Assembly (NCBI GenBank): GCA_030538425.1
Contig: JAUNTZ010000008.1
Span: forward strand, 2,969 to 66,968
Origin: Paracoccus sp. (in: a-proteobacteria)
GTDB lineage: Bacteria; Pseudomonadota; Alphaproteobacteria; Rhodobacterales; Rhodobacteraceae
Length of the DNA: 64,000 nt
Direction of reading: 5' to 3'
Of the stretch, positions 8,586 to 17,054 are shown piece after piece (the first letter of the stretch is position 1; every line of letters begins with the position of its first letter). Both the position numbers and the translations under genes were made by a program. Below the pieces are notes generated by a model that saw nothing but the letters and a program-made list of their open reading frames with translations, had not been told where the DNA came from and did no database searches.

Positions 8586-9668
8586 ATGAAAACCAAGCAT
8601 ATCAACCTGGCCCTTCAGGGCGGCGGGGCGCATGGAGCCTTTACCTGGGGCGTGCTTGACCGTCTGCTGGATGAGGACTGGTTGCAGATCGAGGGGATCA
8701 GCGGCACCTCAGCGGGCGCGCTGAACGGGGCCGCGCTGAAAGCCGGGCTCGCTTGCGGCGACGGGGTGCCGGGGCGTCAGGCGGCGCGGCGCAATCTGGA
8801 TCATGTCTGGTCCGAGGTCGGCATGGTCAGCGATAACCGCATGGTCCGCTGGCTCTATTCCATCTTTCCGGCGCCGCGCGCGCTTGAGCGGTTTACCGAG
8901 ATGCTCTCGCCCGTCGCATGGATCGAACAGGCGACGCGGATGTTCAGCCCCTATGATTACGGCGCCTTCTATTCCAACCCGCTGCGGGCGGTGATCGATT
9001 CGATGCCGCATCCGCGCATCTGTTCCAAGAATGGCCCGCAGCTTTTCGTCAACGCGACCAATGTGCGCACCGGGCAGGGGCGGATCTTTGCCAATGGCGA
9101 TGTGACCACCGATGCCGTTCTGGCCTCGGCCTGCCTGCCGACCATCTATCGCGCCGTGGGCATCGACGATCCGGTGACCGGGCGGCGTGAGCATTACTGG
9201 GATGGCGGCTATTCGGGCAACCCCGCACTTTATCCTTTGTTCAACGCGGATCTGCCGCGCGATATCGTGGTGGTGAATATCAACCCGATGCGCCGCGATG
9301 ATCTGCCGCGCAGCCCCAATGCCATTCAGGACCGCATCAATGAGGTCAGCTTCAACGCGGCCCTGCTGTCGGAGCTGCGCGCCATCAACTTTGTGAAGCG
9401 CCTCCATGATGAGGACCGGCTGCAAGGGCGCACGATGAAGAACGTGCTGATGCATATGATCCTTGACGACAAGCTGATGAACGACCTCAACGCGCGCTCA
9501 AAAATCCTGCCCAAGCCGGGTCTTTTGGCGGAGATGAAGGCGGCGGGGCAGCACGCGGCGGATCAGTTCATCGAGAATTGCGCCGATGCGATCAACAAAC
9601 GCGACACGATTGATTTTTCCGCGCTGTTCCCGCGCGCGACGCTGATCAGCGCGCTTGCCCCGACCTGA
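8586..9668 (+). CDS. Patatin-like phospholipase family protein
   Basis: A 360-residue serine acyl hydrolase, probably cytoplasmic because no signal peptide is visible. The oxyanion motif GGGAHG is at about residues 12-17, the nucleophile elbow GTSAG at 40-44 (Ser42) and the catalytic dyad Asp in WDGGYSGNP near 207. This is the full Ser-Asp set of patatins. The N-terminus LALQGGGAHGAFTWGVLDRL is the bacterial RssA/patatin type. It stands alone, convergent with psuG, with only 3 bases between the stop codons. The substrate cannot be told from the sequence. Confidence 0.9.
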   Translation: MKTKHINLALQGGGAHGAFTWGVLDRLLDEDWLQIEGISGTSAGALNGAALKAGLACGDGVPGRQAARRNLDHVWSEVGMVSDNRMVRWLYSIFPAPRALERFTEMLSPVAWIEQATRMFSPYDYGAFYSNPLRAVIDSMPHPRICSKNGPQLFVNATNVRTGQGRIFANGDVTTDAVLASACLPTIYRAVGIDDPVTGRREHYWDGGYSGNPALYPLFNADLPRDIVVVNINPMRRDDLPRSPNAIQDRINEVSFNAALLSELRAINFVKRLHDEDRLQGRTMKNVLMHMILDDKLMNDLNARSKILPKPGLLAEMKAAGQHAADQFIENCADAINKRDTIDFSALFPRATLISALAPT

Positions 9669-9671
9669 GCG

Positions 9672-10583
9672 CTACAGCGCGGCGGCGATGCGCGCGGCCA
9701 GTCGCGCATTGTTCAGCACAAGCGCGATATTGGCCTCAAGCGAGCGGCCCTCGGTCATCTCGAAAATCCGTTGCAGCAGGAAGGGCGTCACCGATTTGGC
9801 GGCGATGCCCTGCGCCTCGGCCTCAGCCAGCGCGGCCTCAACCACCGGCATGATCTCATCGCGGGGGATCTCGGCCTCAAGGGGGATCGGGTTCACCACC
9901 AGTTGACCGCCGGGCAGGCCCAGCCGCGCGCGCATATTCGCCGCCGCGGCAATCTGCGCCGGATCGTCCAGCCGCAAGGGCGCGGCAAGGCCGGAACTGC
10001 GCGACCAGAAGGCGGGCAGTTGGTCCTGACCGACCGCAATGACCGGCACGCCCAGCGTCTCCAGAACCTCAAGCGTCTTGGGCAGGTCCAGAATAGCCTT
10101 GGCCCCGGCCGCGACCACGGTCACCGGGCTTGCCGCCAATTCGTGCAGATCGGCGGAAATGTCGAAGCTGGTTTCCGCGCCGCGATGAACGCCGCCGATC
10201 CCGCCGGTCGCGAACACCCGGATGCCCGCAAGCGCGGCGCAGATCATCGTCGCGGCAACCGTGGTCGCGCCGATCCCGCCCATGGCCACGCAGACCGCCA
10301 GATCGGCGCGGGACAGTTTCATCACCTGCGCTGACGGGGTGCGGGCCAGATCCTCCATCGCGGCATCGTCCAGACCGATGCGGATGCGCCCGCCCATGAT
10401 CGCGATGGTGGCCGGCACCGCGCCCGCCTCGCGCAAGACCGCCTCAACCTGACGGGCGAGTTCCAGATTGCGCGGATAGGGCATCCCATGGGTGATGATG
10501 GTCGATTCAAGCGCGACCACAGGGCGGTTTTCGCGCAGCGCCTCGGCCACTTCGGGGGTGATGTCAAGCGGCAGGTCGGTCAT
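9672..10583 (-). CDS. psuG: Pseudouridine-5'-phosphate glycosidase
   Basis: Reversibly cleaves pseudouridine 5'-phosphate to uracil and ribose 5-phosphate. The family (YeiN/IndA) is recognised from ALESTIITHGMPYP, IAIMGGRIRIGL, GGIGATTVAATM and FATGGIGGVHRGAE, and from NPIPLEAEIP near the C-terminus. The length of 303 residues is normal. It lies 3 bases downstream of the PfkB kinase gene and is most likely co-transcribed with it as a psuK-psuG salvage pair. The upstream penicillin-acylase homologue overlaps psuK and may share the transcript. Confidence 0.93.
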   Translation of the reverse strand: MTDLPLDITPEVAEALRENRPVVALESTIITHGMPYPRNLELARQVEAVLREAGAVPATIAIMGGRIRIGLDDAAMEDLARTPSAQVMKLSRADLAVCVAMGGIGATTVAATMICAALAGIRVFATGGIGGVHRGAETSFDISADLHELAASPVTVVAAGAKAILDLPKTLEVLETLGVPVIAVGQDQLPAFWSRSSGLAAPLRLDDPAQIAAAANMRARLGLPGGQLVVNPIPLEAEIPRDEIMPVVEAALAEAEAQGIAAKSVTPFLLQRIFEMTEGRSLEANIALVLNNARLAARIAAAL

Positions 10584-10586
10584 GGC

Positions 10587-11468
10587 TCAGTCCTTTCCAG
10601 AAACGTGGTGGGAAGCCGCCCGCGCCGCCGCCTCCAGCGCGGCCTGACGGTCCAGCCCGTCGCGTTCGGCACTCATATGGGCGGCCAGAAAACAGTCGCC
10701 CGCCCCGGTAACGCGGGCAATATCGACGGCGGGGGGCGTGGCGCGGATCAGCTCGGCACTCTGCATCCCCTCGGCGCAGGGGGCCGCGCCATCGGTGATC
10801 AGCACGCGGGCCATGCCCAGATCAATCATCGCGCTTGCGGCCTCGGCGGCATCCTCAAGGGCGCGACCCGCGAGGATCTCAGCCTCATAACGGTTGAGAT
10901 AGAAACAGCTTTGCGCCCGCCGCGCCAAGGGCAGAAGCCGCCCCGCCTTGCCGGGGCTGGCGGGCACGATGCGCAGATCGGCCCGCGCGAAAGCCGGATC
11001 ATCGCCCAAAGCGGCCAGCTGATCCTGCGTCAGATTGCCGTCGATCACGGCGATGCCCTGCCACGGCGCGGGCAATCGCCCGTCGCGCAGCGGCGCAAGG
11101 ATCGCCTCACCGGCCTCTTCCAGCGAATGGGCATCGGCAATCGCGGCGATCAGCCCGGCGCGGTCCTCAATCGCCATATAGACATCGGTCGGCCCGCCGG
11201 TATCGCGCGCGAGCCACTCGCAACCGACCCCAAGCGCGGCGGAGGCCGCGATCAGCGCGTCGCCCTCAGCGTCGCGGCCAACCGCCGAGAGAACCGCAGG
11301 TCGCCAGCCGCGCCGGGCGAGCGCCACCGCGACATTCAGCGCGACCCCGCCCGGCACATGCGCGATGCGCCCCGGCACATCGGCGCCCTTGTCCATCAGC
11401 GCGGGGCTGCGGCCGATCACGTCCCAGAGCATCGCGCCGATGCACAGAATATCGGGCCTGCCGCTCAT
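10587..11468 (-). CDS. psuK: PfkB-family kinase, probably pseudouridine kinase
   Basis: A 293-residue ribokinase-fold kinase. The N-terminal GGVALNVAVALARRGW and the C-terminal GAGDCFLAAHM, with the catalytic Asp and anion hole, are the two PfkB signatures. Assignment as PsuK, which phosphorylates pseudouridine, rests on adjacency to psuG, whose substrate it would make; the fold alone does not set the substrate. The start codon at 11468 overlaps the stop of the penicillin-acylase gene by 4 bases (ATGA), suggesting coupling. Confidence 0.85.
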   Translation of the reverse strand: MSGRPDILCIGAMLWDVIGRSPALMDKGADVPGRIAHVPGGVALNVAVALARRGWRPAVLSAVGRDAEGDALIAASAALGVGCEWLARDTGGPTDVYMAIEDRAGLIAAIADAHSLEEAGEAILAPLRDGRLPAPWQGIAVIDGNLTQDQLAALGDDPAFARADLRIVPASPGKAGRLLPLARRAQSCFYLNRYEAEILAGRALEDAAEAASAMIDLGMARVLITDGAAPCAEGMQSAELIRATPPAVDIARVTGAGDCFLAAHMSAERDGLDRQAALEAAARAASHHVSGKD

Positions 11469-13927
11469 CGGGATACCTCTTGCGCGGGGCCTTGCGGGAT
11501 CAGCCGGGTCACGCCCACCGAGGCCGCGCGGGCAAGGTCGGGGTCAAGCGACATGCCGATATATTCGCCCCGCCGCCAGCGGATCGACAGATCGTCATAA
11601 TGGCGCGAGAACGGATGCCCCGACTGCCCGGTCGAGATGATAAAGACCGAGCTGTCGGGATCGGCCAGATCATAGATGCCGCGATAGCCCGCGCCGGTCA
11701 CGCCCCGAAACGGGTTCGGCCCGGTGCCGATGGTCCCCGCGCGCGCCAGCGTGAAATCGCCGCCCGACATGGATTGGCGGATATTCGCCATCCAGCCGAA
11801 CCGGGGCAGCAGGCCGATATAGGGATGGGTCTGGACGGCCTCATGCAGATCCCCCCAACGCCAGCTTGTCACATCCGGCCCGAACCGCGCGGTGAGGTCC
11901 AGAATCGCGGCGTCAAGCGCCTGCCTTGCGATCATCGGGCAGGTCTCGACCGGGGCGGATTGGCGAATATCGCACCATTCAGCCGCGCCGCCACGGTTGC
12001 GGAACACGCGCTCGATAAAGACGGGCGAGACATGGGTGATGTCATCGGCCAGGGGGCCAAGCTCATCGCGGATCAGCCGGTCCTGAAGCGCGGCCATCCA
12101 TGCGGTATAGATCAGCGGCTCAGGCAGATGTTCGTTCATCGCACCGTCCCATTCGGCCAAAAGGGACAGCGCGTCCTGCCGCTGGCGCTCAGTCGTGCCG
12201 GGGGCGGCGGGCTCATCGGTGAACCACAGATCGGCGCCCACGATCGGCAGCAGCGCGCGGGCCGCCGCGCTGACGATATCAAGCTGGTTCTCGATAAAGC
12301 TGTCGCGGGTGTGGATCTCACGGCCCGCCAGCAGGCGGCCCAGCCGCTCACCCCGCAAGGGCTCATCCCCGGAAAAGCCAAGGTTCTGCGCTGCGCGAAC
12401 CGCGCCGGTCGCATGGGCCAGCCCGTCCTCGCTGGGCGGGTTCAGCCCGCGCGGCGCGGGGCCGGTGCCAAGCCAGCGGTTCTCTGCCCGCCAGCCGGGC
12501 GCGGGCATCCGACCCCTTGTCTGGTGGTTCTGCGCACGCTGCGGGATATGGCCGATGATTTCCTGCGCGATGCCGTCGTGATCGGCCAAGGTCAGCGTGA
12601 CCGCAGGCGCAACCATGGCCTCAGCGGCGCGCAAAGCGCTTGCGCGGTCGGGGGCCTGCATGATCCCGATCAGCGCCGACATCGAGCTGTCACGATCCGA
12701 AAGCCCGGTCCAGCTCAGCGCGGCGACATGGCCCGGCGGCGTGATCGAACCCGCGCCCGGATAGGCGCCGATCAGCGGGCCGTTCGCGGTCCGGTGCAGC
12801 GCCAGTGTGCGGCCCGGGGCGTCACGAACCCCAAGGATCTCGCGCCGGGTCTCGAACCCGTCCCAGCCGTTCAGGCCCCGGTAGCGGGTCGCGTCGCCGG
12901 GCTGAACCTCTTCGATCAGAAGATCGGCATCGTCGATCCCCGCAGGCGCAATCCCCCAGGCCAGCCCGGCGCTGCGCCCGGTCAGCATTGCGGGCGTGCC
13001 GGGCAGGGTCGCCCCGATCACATCGCCCGAGCCCAGCGACAGCCGCGCCAGATAAAACAGCCCCGGCGCGGTCAGCGGCATCTGCGGATCAGCCGCCAGC
13101 AGCGCACCACCCGCCGCTGTGCGTTCAGGTGCGGCGGCAAAAAGATTGCCCGCCCCGCCCCGGAACGGCAGCATGAAACCCGCAAGCCCGCTGTCCCAAT
13201 CCGTGCTAGTACTGCGTTCGGGCGCAGGCAGCCGCGCGCCGCCGAACAGCCCGGCATAATCGGGCAGCGCGGGCTCGCCAAGCATCGCGACCAGATCATT
13301 GCCGCGCCGTGGTTCGGCAACTGAGAGCCGCGCGCGCAGGATCTCGGCCTCCAACTGGTCGCTGACCGAAGCCGCATAGAGTTTCCAGATCGCCAGCGAA
13401 TCGGCGGGGCGCCAATAGGCCATCTGGTCGGGCAGCAAAAAGAACTCGGGCGCGCCCCGGCCAAGCGCGTTTTCATTCACGATCTCGATCCAGCGATTGA
13501 CCCCCGCCGCATAGGCAGACAGCGCCGCCGAGGTGGCCGCATCCTGCGCCGCGACCGAGGCATTCGCATTGCGGTAAAGCTCTAGCCTGCGGGCCAGATC
13601 ATCGGCCTCGATGGCGCGCTCGCCATAGATTTCGGCCAGCGTGCCTTGGGCGGCGCGGCGCAGCGTGACCATCTGGAACAGCCGGTCCTGCGCATGGGCC
13701 AGCCCCAGCGCGAAATAGGCATCGGCATCGTTCTGGGCAAAGATATGCGGCACATTCTCGGTGCTGCGCACGATCTCAACCGGCGCTGACAGCGCCTCGG
13801 CGCGATAGGTCGCGTTGTAATCGGGCAGTGAACGCAGCGCGAAATACCACACCAGAGCCGCCGCCAGAACCGACAGCGCAATCAACCCCACGGTGAGCCG
13901 CAAAAGCCAGCGGAACGTTCTCAGCAT
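11465..13927 (-). CDS. Penicillin acylase (Ntn-hydrolase) family protein with Gly in place of the nucleophile Ser
   Basis: An 820-residue homologue of penicillin/acyl-homoserine-lactone acylases. An N-terminal hydrophobic anchor spans about residues 8-30. The alpha-chain pattern SAPVEIVRSTENVPHIFA and AHAQDRLFQM follows, and the beta-chain shows PERTAAGGALLAADPQMP. In active members the beta chain begins with Ser in a (G)SN motif exposed by self-cleavage. Here the position reads GAGN, with Gly260 encoded by GGC at 13150-13148, one base from AGC Ser. Self-processing and catalysis may therefore be lost, unless the alignment register differs. The gene overlaps psuK by 4 bases, so it probably heads the psuK-psuG operon. 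Confidence 0.88.
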   Translation of the reverse strand: MLRTFRWLLRLTVGLIALSVLAAALVWYFALRSLPDYNATYRAEALSAPVEIVRSTENVPHIFAQNDADAYFALGLAHAQDRLFQMVTLRRAAQGTLAEIYGERAIEADDLARRLELYRNANASVAAQDAATSAALSAYAAGVNRWIEIVNENALGRGAPEFFLLPDQMAYWRPADSLAIWKLYAASVSDQLEAEILRARLSVAEPRRGNDLVAMLGEPALPDYAGLFGGARLPAPERSTSTDWDSGLAGFMLPFRGGAGNLFAAAPERTAAGGALLAADPQMPLTAPGLFYLARLSLGSGDVIGATLPGTPAMLTGRSAGLAWGIAPAGIDDADLLIEEVQPGDATRYRGLNGWDGFETRREILGVRDAPGRTLALHRTANGPLIGAYPGAGSITPPGHVAALSWTGLSDRDSSMSALIGIMQAPDRASALRAAEAMVAPAVTLTLADHDGIAQEIIGHIPQRAQNHQTRGRMPAPGWRAENRWLGTGPAPRGLNPPSEDGLAHATGAVRAAQNLGFSGDEPLRGERLGRLLAGREIHTRDSFIENQLDIVSAAARALLPIVGADLWFTDEPAAPGTTERQRQDALSLLAEWDGAMNEHLPEPLIYTAWMAALQDRLIRDELGPLADDITHVSPVFIERVFRNRGGAAEWCDIRQSAPVETCPMIARQALDAAILDLTARFGPDVTSWRWGDLHEAVQTHPYIGLLPRFGWMANIRQSMSGGDFTLARAGTIGTGPNPFRGVTGAGYRGIYDLADPDSSVFIISTGQSGHPFSRHYDDLSIRWRRGEYIGMSLDPDLARAASVGVTRLIPQGPAQEVSR

Positions 13928-14057
13928 CGGGCAGGTGGTCCTTTGTCGTGCCCGCCGCTTGACGCGCGCGGGTTGGGGTGAAAATCTTTGCCCGTCTAGG
14001 ACAAGCGCGCGCTTGTTTCAACGCGGATCGGTCACGCGATGGCCAAAGGGGGGGCAA

Positions 14058-14936
14058 ATGGCAAAAGCGGCGTTTCTGGGGCTTGGGGTGATGGGCTATC
14101 CGATGGCCGGGCATCTGGCGGCGGCGGGCCATGAGCTCAGCGTCTATAACCGCAGCCCGGACAAGGCTCGCGCCTGGGTTGCGCAGCATGGCGCAAGTGC
14201 CGCGCCAACCCCGCGCGAGGCCGCAGAGGGTGCCGATTTCGTCATGGCCTGCGTGGGCAATGACGACGATCTGCGCAGCATCTGTCTGGGCGATGCGGGT
14301 GCTTTTGCGGGGATGAAGCCGGGCGCGGTCTTTGTCGATCACACCACCGTCTCGGCCCGCGTCACGCGTGAGCTGGCGGAACTGGCGCGCGGGGCAGGGA
14401 TCGGTTTTGTCGATGCGCCGGTCTCGGGCGGGCAGGCGGGGGCTGAGAACGGCCAGCTCTCGGTCATGTGCGGGGGCGCGGCTGAGGATTACGACCGCGC
14501 CGAGCCCGTGATTGCCGCCTATGCGCGCGTCTGCCGCCGGATGGGCGATGTCGGCGCGGGCCAGATTACCAAGATGTGCAACCAGATCGCGATTGCCGGT
14601 CTGGTGCAGGCTTTGTCCGAATCGCTGAACTTTGCCCAAAAGGCCGGGCTGGAGCCGAATGCCGTGGCCGAGGTCATCTCGCAAGGCGCGGCGGGAAGCT
14701 GGCAGATGCAGAACCGGCACGCCTCGATGGCTGAGGGCCGCTTTGATTTCGGCTTCGCGGTCGATTGGATGCGCAAGGATCTGGGCATTTGCCTGGCCGC
14801 AGGCGATGAGATTGGTGCCAGCCTGCCGGTCACCGCCCTTGTCGATCAGTTCTACAAGGACGTGCAGGCGATGGGCGGGGGGCGTTGGGACACCTCCTCG
14901 CTGATCGCGCGGCTGCGGGCGCTTGACCGGGGCTGA
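14058..14936 (+). CDS. NAD(P)-dependent beta-hydroxyacid dehydrogenase (3-hydroxyisobutyrate dehydrogenase family)
   Basis: A 292-residue enzyme of the MmsB/GarR group. The Rossmann motif GLGVMGYPMAGHL is at the N-terminus, the substrate-binding DAPVSGGQAGAENG near 122 and the catalytic Lys in ITKMCNQI near 173, so the active-site set is complete. The start ATG at 14058 follows AAAGGGGGGG; the longer open frame reaching back to 13893 runs through the divergent promoter region and is not expected to be translated. It stands alone, divergent from the acylase-psuK-psuG run. Whether the substrate is 3-hydroxyisobutyrate or another hydroxyacid (glyoxylate or tartronate semialdehyde) cannot be decided. 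Confidence 0.9.
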   Translation: MAKAAFLGLGVMGYPMAGHLAAAGHELSVYNRSPDKARAWVAQHGASAAPTPREAAEGADFVMACVGNDDDLRSICLGDAGAFAGMKPGAVFVDHTTVSARVTRELAELARGAGIGFVDAPVSGGQAGAENGQLSVMCGGAAEDYDRAEPVIAAYARVCRRMGDVGAGQITKMCNQIAIAGLVQALSESLNFAQKAGLEPNAVAEVISQGAAGSWQMQNRHASMAEGRFDFGFAVDWMRKDLGICLAAGDEIGASLPVTALVDQFYKDVQAMGGGRWDTSSLIARLRALDRG

Positions 14937-15074
14937 GGCAAATCTGCAACGCCTGAATTGACGATCACAAAACCGTGTGAAGCGGGCTTGTATTTGTCTG
15001 TTTCGTCAGGATAGGCGCACAGGCATTCCCATGACCCAGCCTTGCGCGTGGCCGTTATCCGACAGGAAAATCAT

Positions 15075-16025
15075 ATGTGTCGTTCCCTCTTTGTAACCGC
15101 TTTTTCCGCGACCGCTCTTTTTGCCGTTTCAGCGCAGGCATTCGACTGGCCACAGGCTGAAACAGCGGCTGCGCCCGAGTTCACCGTCGGCCTTGGCTAT
15201 CTGGATACCCGCGCGAATGAGCGGGTCTATGACGCGGCGGGCAACCAGATCAGCCGGCTGATCTGGTCCAGCGATGCGCAGGTCCTGAACCTTGGCGTCC
15301 GCACGCAGACCGAAAGCGGCATGACGGTTCGGGGCCGCGCGCAGATCGGGTTAGGTGGCAATTCGGACATGGTCGATTACGACTGGAGCTTCTGGTCAGA
15401 TGGGTTTGGCGCCGATCAATGGTCGGATCGCTCGATCCACCCGGACACGCGGCTGGAACGCTACATCGATATGGATGTGGCCCTTGGCCGTGACTATCAG
15501 ATGGAAAGCGGTGCGCGTGTGAACCTGCATGGCGGTTTCACCTGGACAAGTGTCAAGTGGTCGGCTCGCGGCGGCAGTTATGTCTATAGCGAGTGGGGCT
15601 TTCGCGATGAAGAGGGCGATTTTCCGGACGGCGTGCGCGGGATCACCTATGCACAAAGCCTGCCCACGCTTTATGCCGGGGCGAGCGTGACACAGACCTA
15701 TGGCGCCTGGACGCTGAACGGCGCCCTGCGCGGCGGTTTCGCGGTCAATGCTCAGTCAACTGACAACCATTGGCAGCGCGACCTTCGTTTCGAAGAACGC
15801 GCGGGCGTGATGCCCTATATCGGCGCCGCGCTGCGCGGTGACTACGCGCTCAACGATGTCAGCGCGATTTATGTCGGTGTCGAATATGCCCAGCATTTCA
15901 ACACCAAGACGGATGTCACAGTGTATGATGAGCCGACAGGGGCGCGCCTTGTTCGGGTGAATGACGGCGGCGGCATGGACCTGCGCCGGATCGGCGTTGA
16001 GGCGGGCGCGGTGCTGCGGTTCTGA
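15075..16025 (+). CDS. Omptin-family outer-membrane aspartyl protease
   Basis: A 316-residue protein with a signal peptide (about residues 1-22, cleavage after SAQA) and a C-terminal aromatic residue (VLRF) typical of beta barrels. It follows the OmpT/Pla pattern throughout: ANERVYD, MVDYDW, a HPDT segment, ARGGSYVYSEWGFRDEEGDF and GITYAQ. The catalytic residues of OmpT (Asp83, Asp85, Asp210, His212) correspond to Asp101, Asp103, Asp230 and His232, with similar spacing between the two pairs, so it should be an active protease. ATG at 15075 follows AGGAAAATC; upstream TTG/GTG starts would disrupt the signal peptide. It is monocistronic. Omptins are best known from gammaproteobacteria. Likely role: cleavage of cationic peptides or surface proteins. 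Confidence 0.88.
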   Translation: MCRSLFVTAFSATALFAVSAQAFDWPQAETAAAPEFTVGLGYLDTRANERVYDAAGNQISRLIWSSDAQVLNLGVRTQTESGMTVRGRAQIGLGGNSDMVDYDWSFWSDGFGADQWSDRSIHPDTRLERYIDMDVALGRDYQMESGARVNLHGGFTWTSVKWSARGGSYVYSEWGFRDEEGDFPDGVRGITYAQSLPTLYAGASVTQTYGAWTLNGALRGGFAVNAQSTDNHWQRDLRFEERAGVMPYIGAALRGDYALNDVSAIYVGVEYAQHFNTKTDVTVYDEPTGARLVRVNDGGGMDLRRIGVEAGAVLRF

Positions 16026-16189
16026 TCTTGCGGAGCGGTCACCAAGGGCGCGCGGCCGAACTTTTCTGCTGCGGTGAAGTCGCCGCCGAGACAGGTCTGC
16101 TGCCGACCGAACCGATTGCGGCCCTTGGCGGCTTATTGTGATGCGGTCCAGGCCGCGTCCCGACCTCAAGCCATCATAAGCGGTGTCGT

Positions 16190-16990
16190 TCACCCGCCAT
16201 CCAGCAATCCGACCAGAGCGAGTTTTCCGCGCGCCAGCACCCATAAAAGTTCGGCGAGATATGCCGGATCGTCCGACCAGCCATCTACGCCAAATCTGTC
16301 CTCCCCGGTGATGAATATTTCGGGCTCAGGCTCTGAAACGGCTATGTCCCTGCCAAAGACCCCGCTATTTTGCAGCGAGAGAAAGCCGTTCTCAACCTCC
16401 TCCTCCAGCGATGTTCCGCTGGGCATGGTGAATAGCTGCAACTGCGCATCCTTTGATGAAATCTCGCCGATCAGCGCGGCCAGATCGGGGCGGGTCAAAG
16501 GCGGGGCGAGGGTGAACTCCTTCGCGCCCTCACCCTCGGCGGTCACGGTCACAGCGTGCGTATCGGCCAGAAAATTCAGCGGGAAATAGGCTTCCTGCGC
16601 CGCCGCCTCATCGCCGTCCACTGCCGCCAGCAGGCGGTCATAGGCACTGAACGGGGTCTGGCCCTCTGCAGCGGCCAGACGCAGCATGATTTGCACCAAC
16701 AATTGCGAATGCACGGCGTCGGCAACGTCGATCATATAGCCATCGGTTTGTGCGCGAAGCGTCAGTTGCACATGCTGGCCAAGGCCAAAGGCGGTCGCGG
16801 CGTAGCCGGCCCGAAACAGCGCGGTGGCATCCCCCAGTCTGGCCCCGATTCCTTCCATGACCTGAGCAGGAACGCCGCGCGCGATAGCCTCGGCCGTAAA
16901 ACTCACCTTGATCCGGGCGCGCGAAATCGAGACTGGCAATTCCGGCATTTGCGGCGAGAGGCGGGTCAGCAGAAGATCGGTCAGTTTCAT
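16190..16990 (-). CDS. Conserved-looking hypothetical protein, 266 residues
   Basis: No family is recognised. The protein lacks cysteine, has no signal peptide and no long hydrophobic helix, and is acidic in its second half (SLEEEVENG, SEPEPEIF, GVDGWSDDP). It looks soluble, with an alternating beta-like N-terminal half (ISRARIKVSFTAEAI, VQLTLRAQTDGYMIDV). Normal codon use and the absence of competing frames support a real gene. It is convergent with the omptin-like gene (164-base gap, nothing seen in it) and lies 64 bases downstream of the ABC ATPase gene in the same direction, so it could be the last cistron of that operon. Confidence 0.6.
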   Translation of the reverse strand: MKLTDLLLTRLSPQMPELPVSISRARIKVSFTAEAIARGVPAQVMEGIGARLGDATALFRAGYAATAFGLGQHVQLTLRAQTDGYMIDVADAVHSQLLVQIMLRLAAAEGQTPFSAYDRLLAAVDGDEAAAQEAYFPLNFLADTHAVTVTAEGEGAKEFTLAPPLTRPDLAALIGEISSKDAQLQLFTMPSGTSLEEEVENGFLSLQNSGVFGRDIAVSEPEPEIFITGEDRFGVDGWSDDPAYLAELLWVLARGKLALVGLLDGG

Positions 16991-17054
16991 ATTCTCACGC
17001 GAAACGGCCCCGCACAGTTTGGCCCAATGATCGAAATCGCAGCCCTTGCCTCAT

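Noticed and set aside
11480-13324. 614-codon plus-strand frame
   Set aside because: Antisense to the penicillin-acylase gene, Arg/Gly/Pro-rich and without domains.
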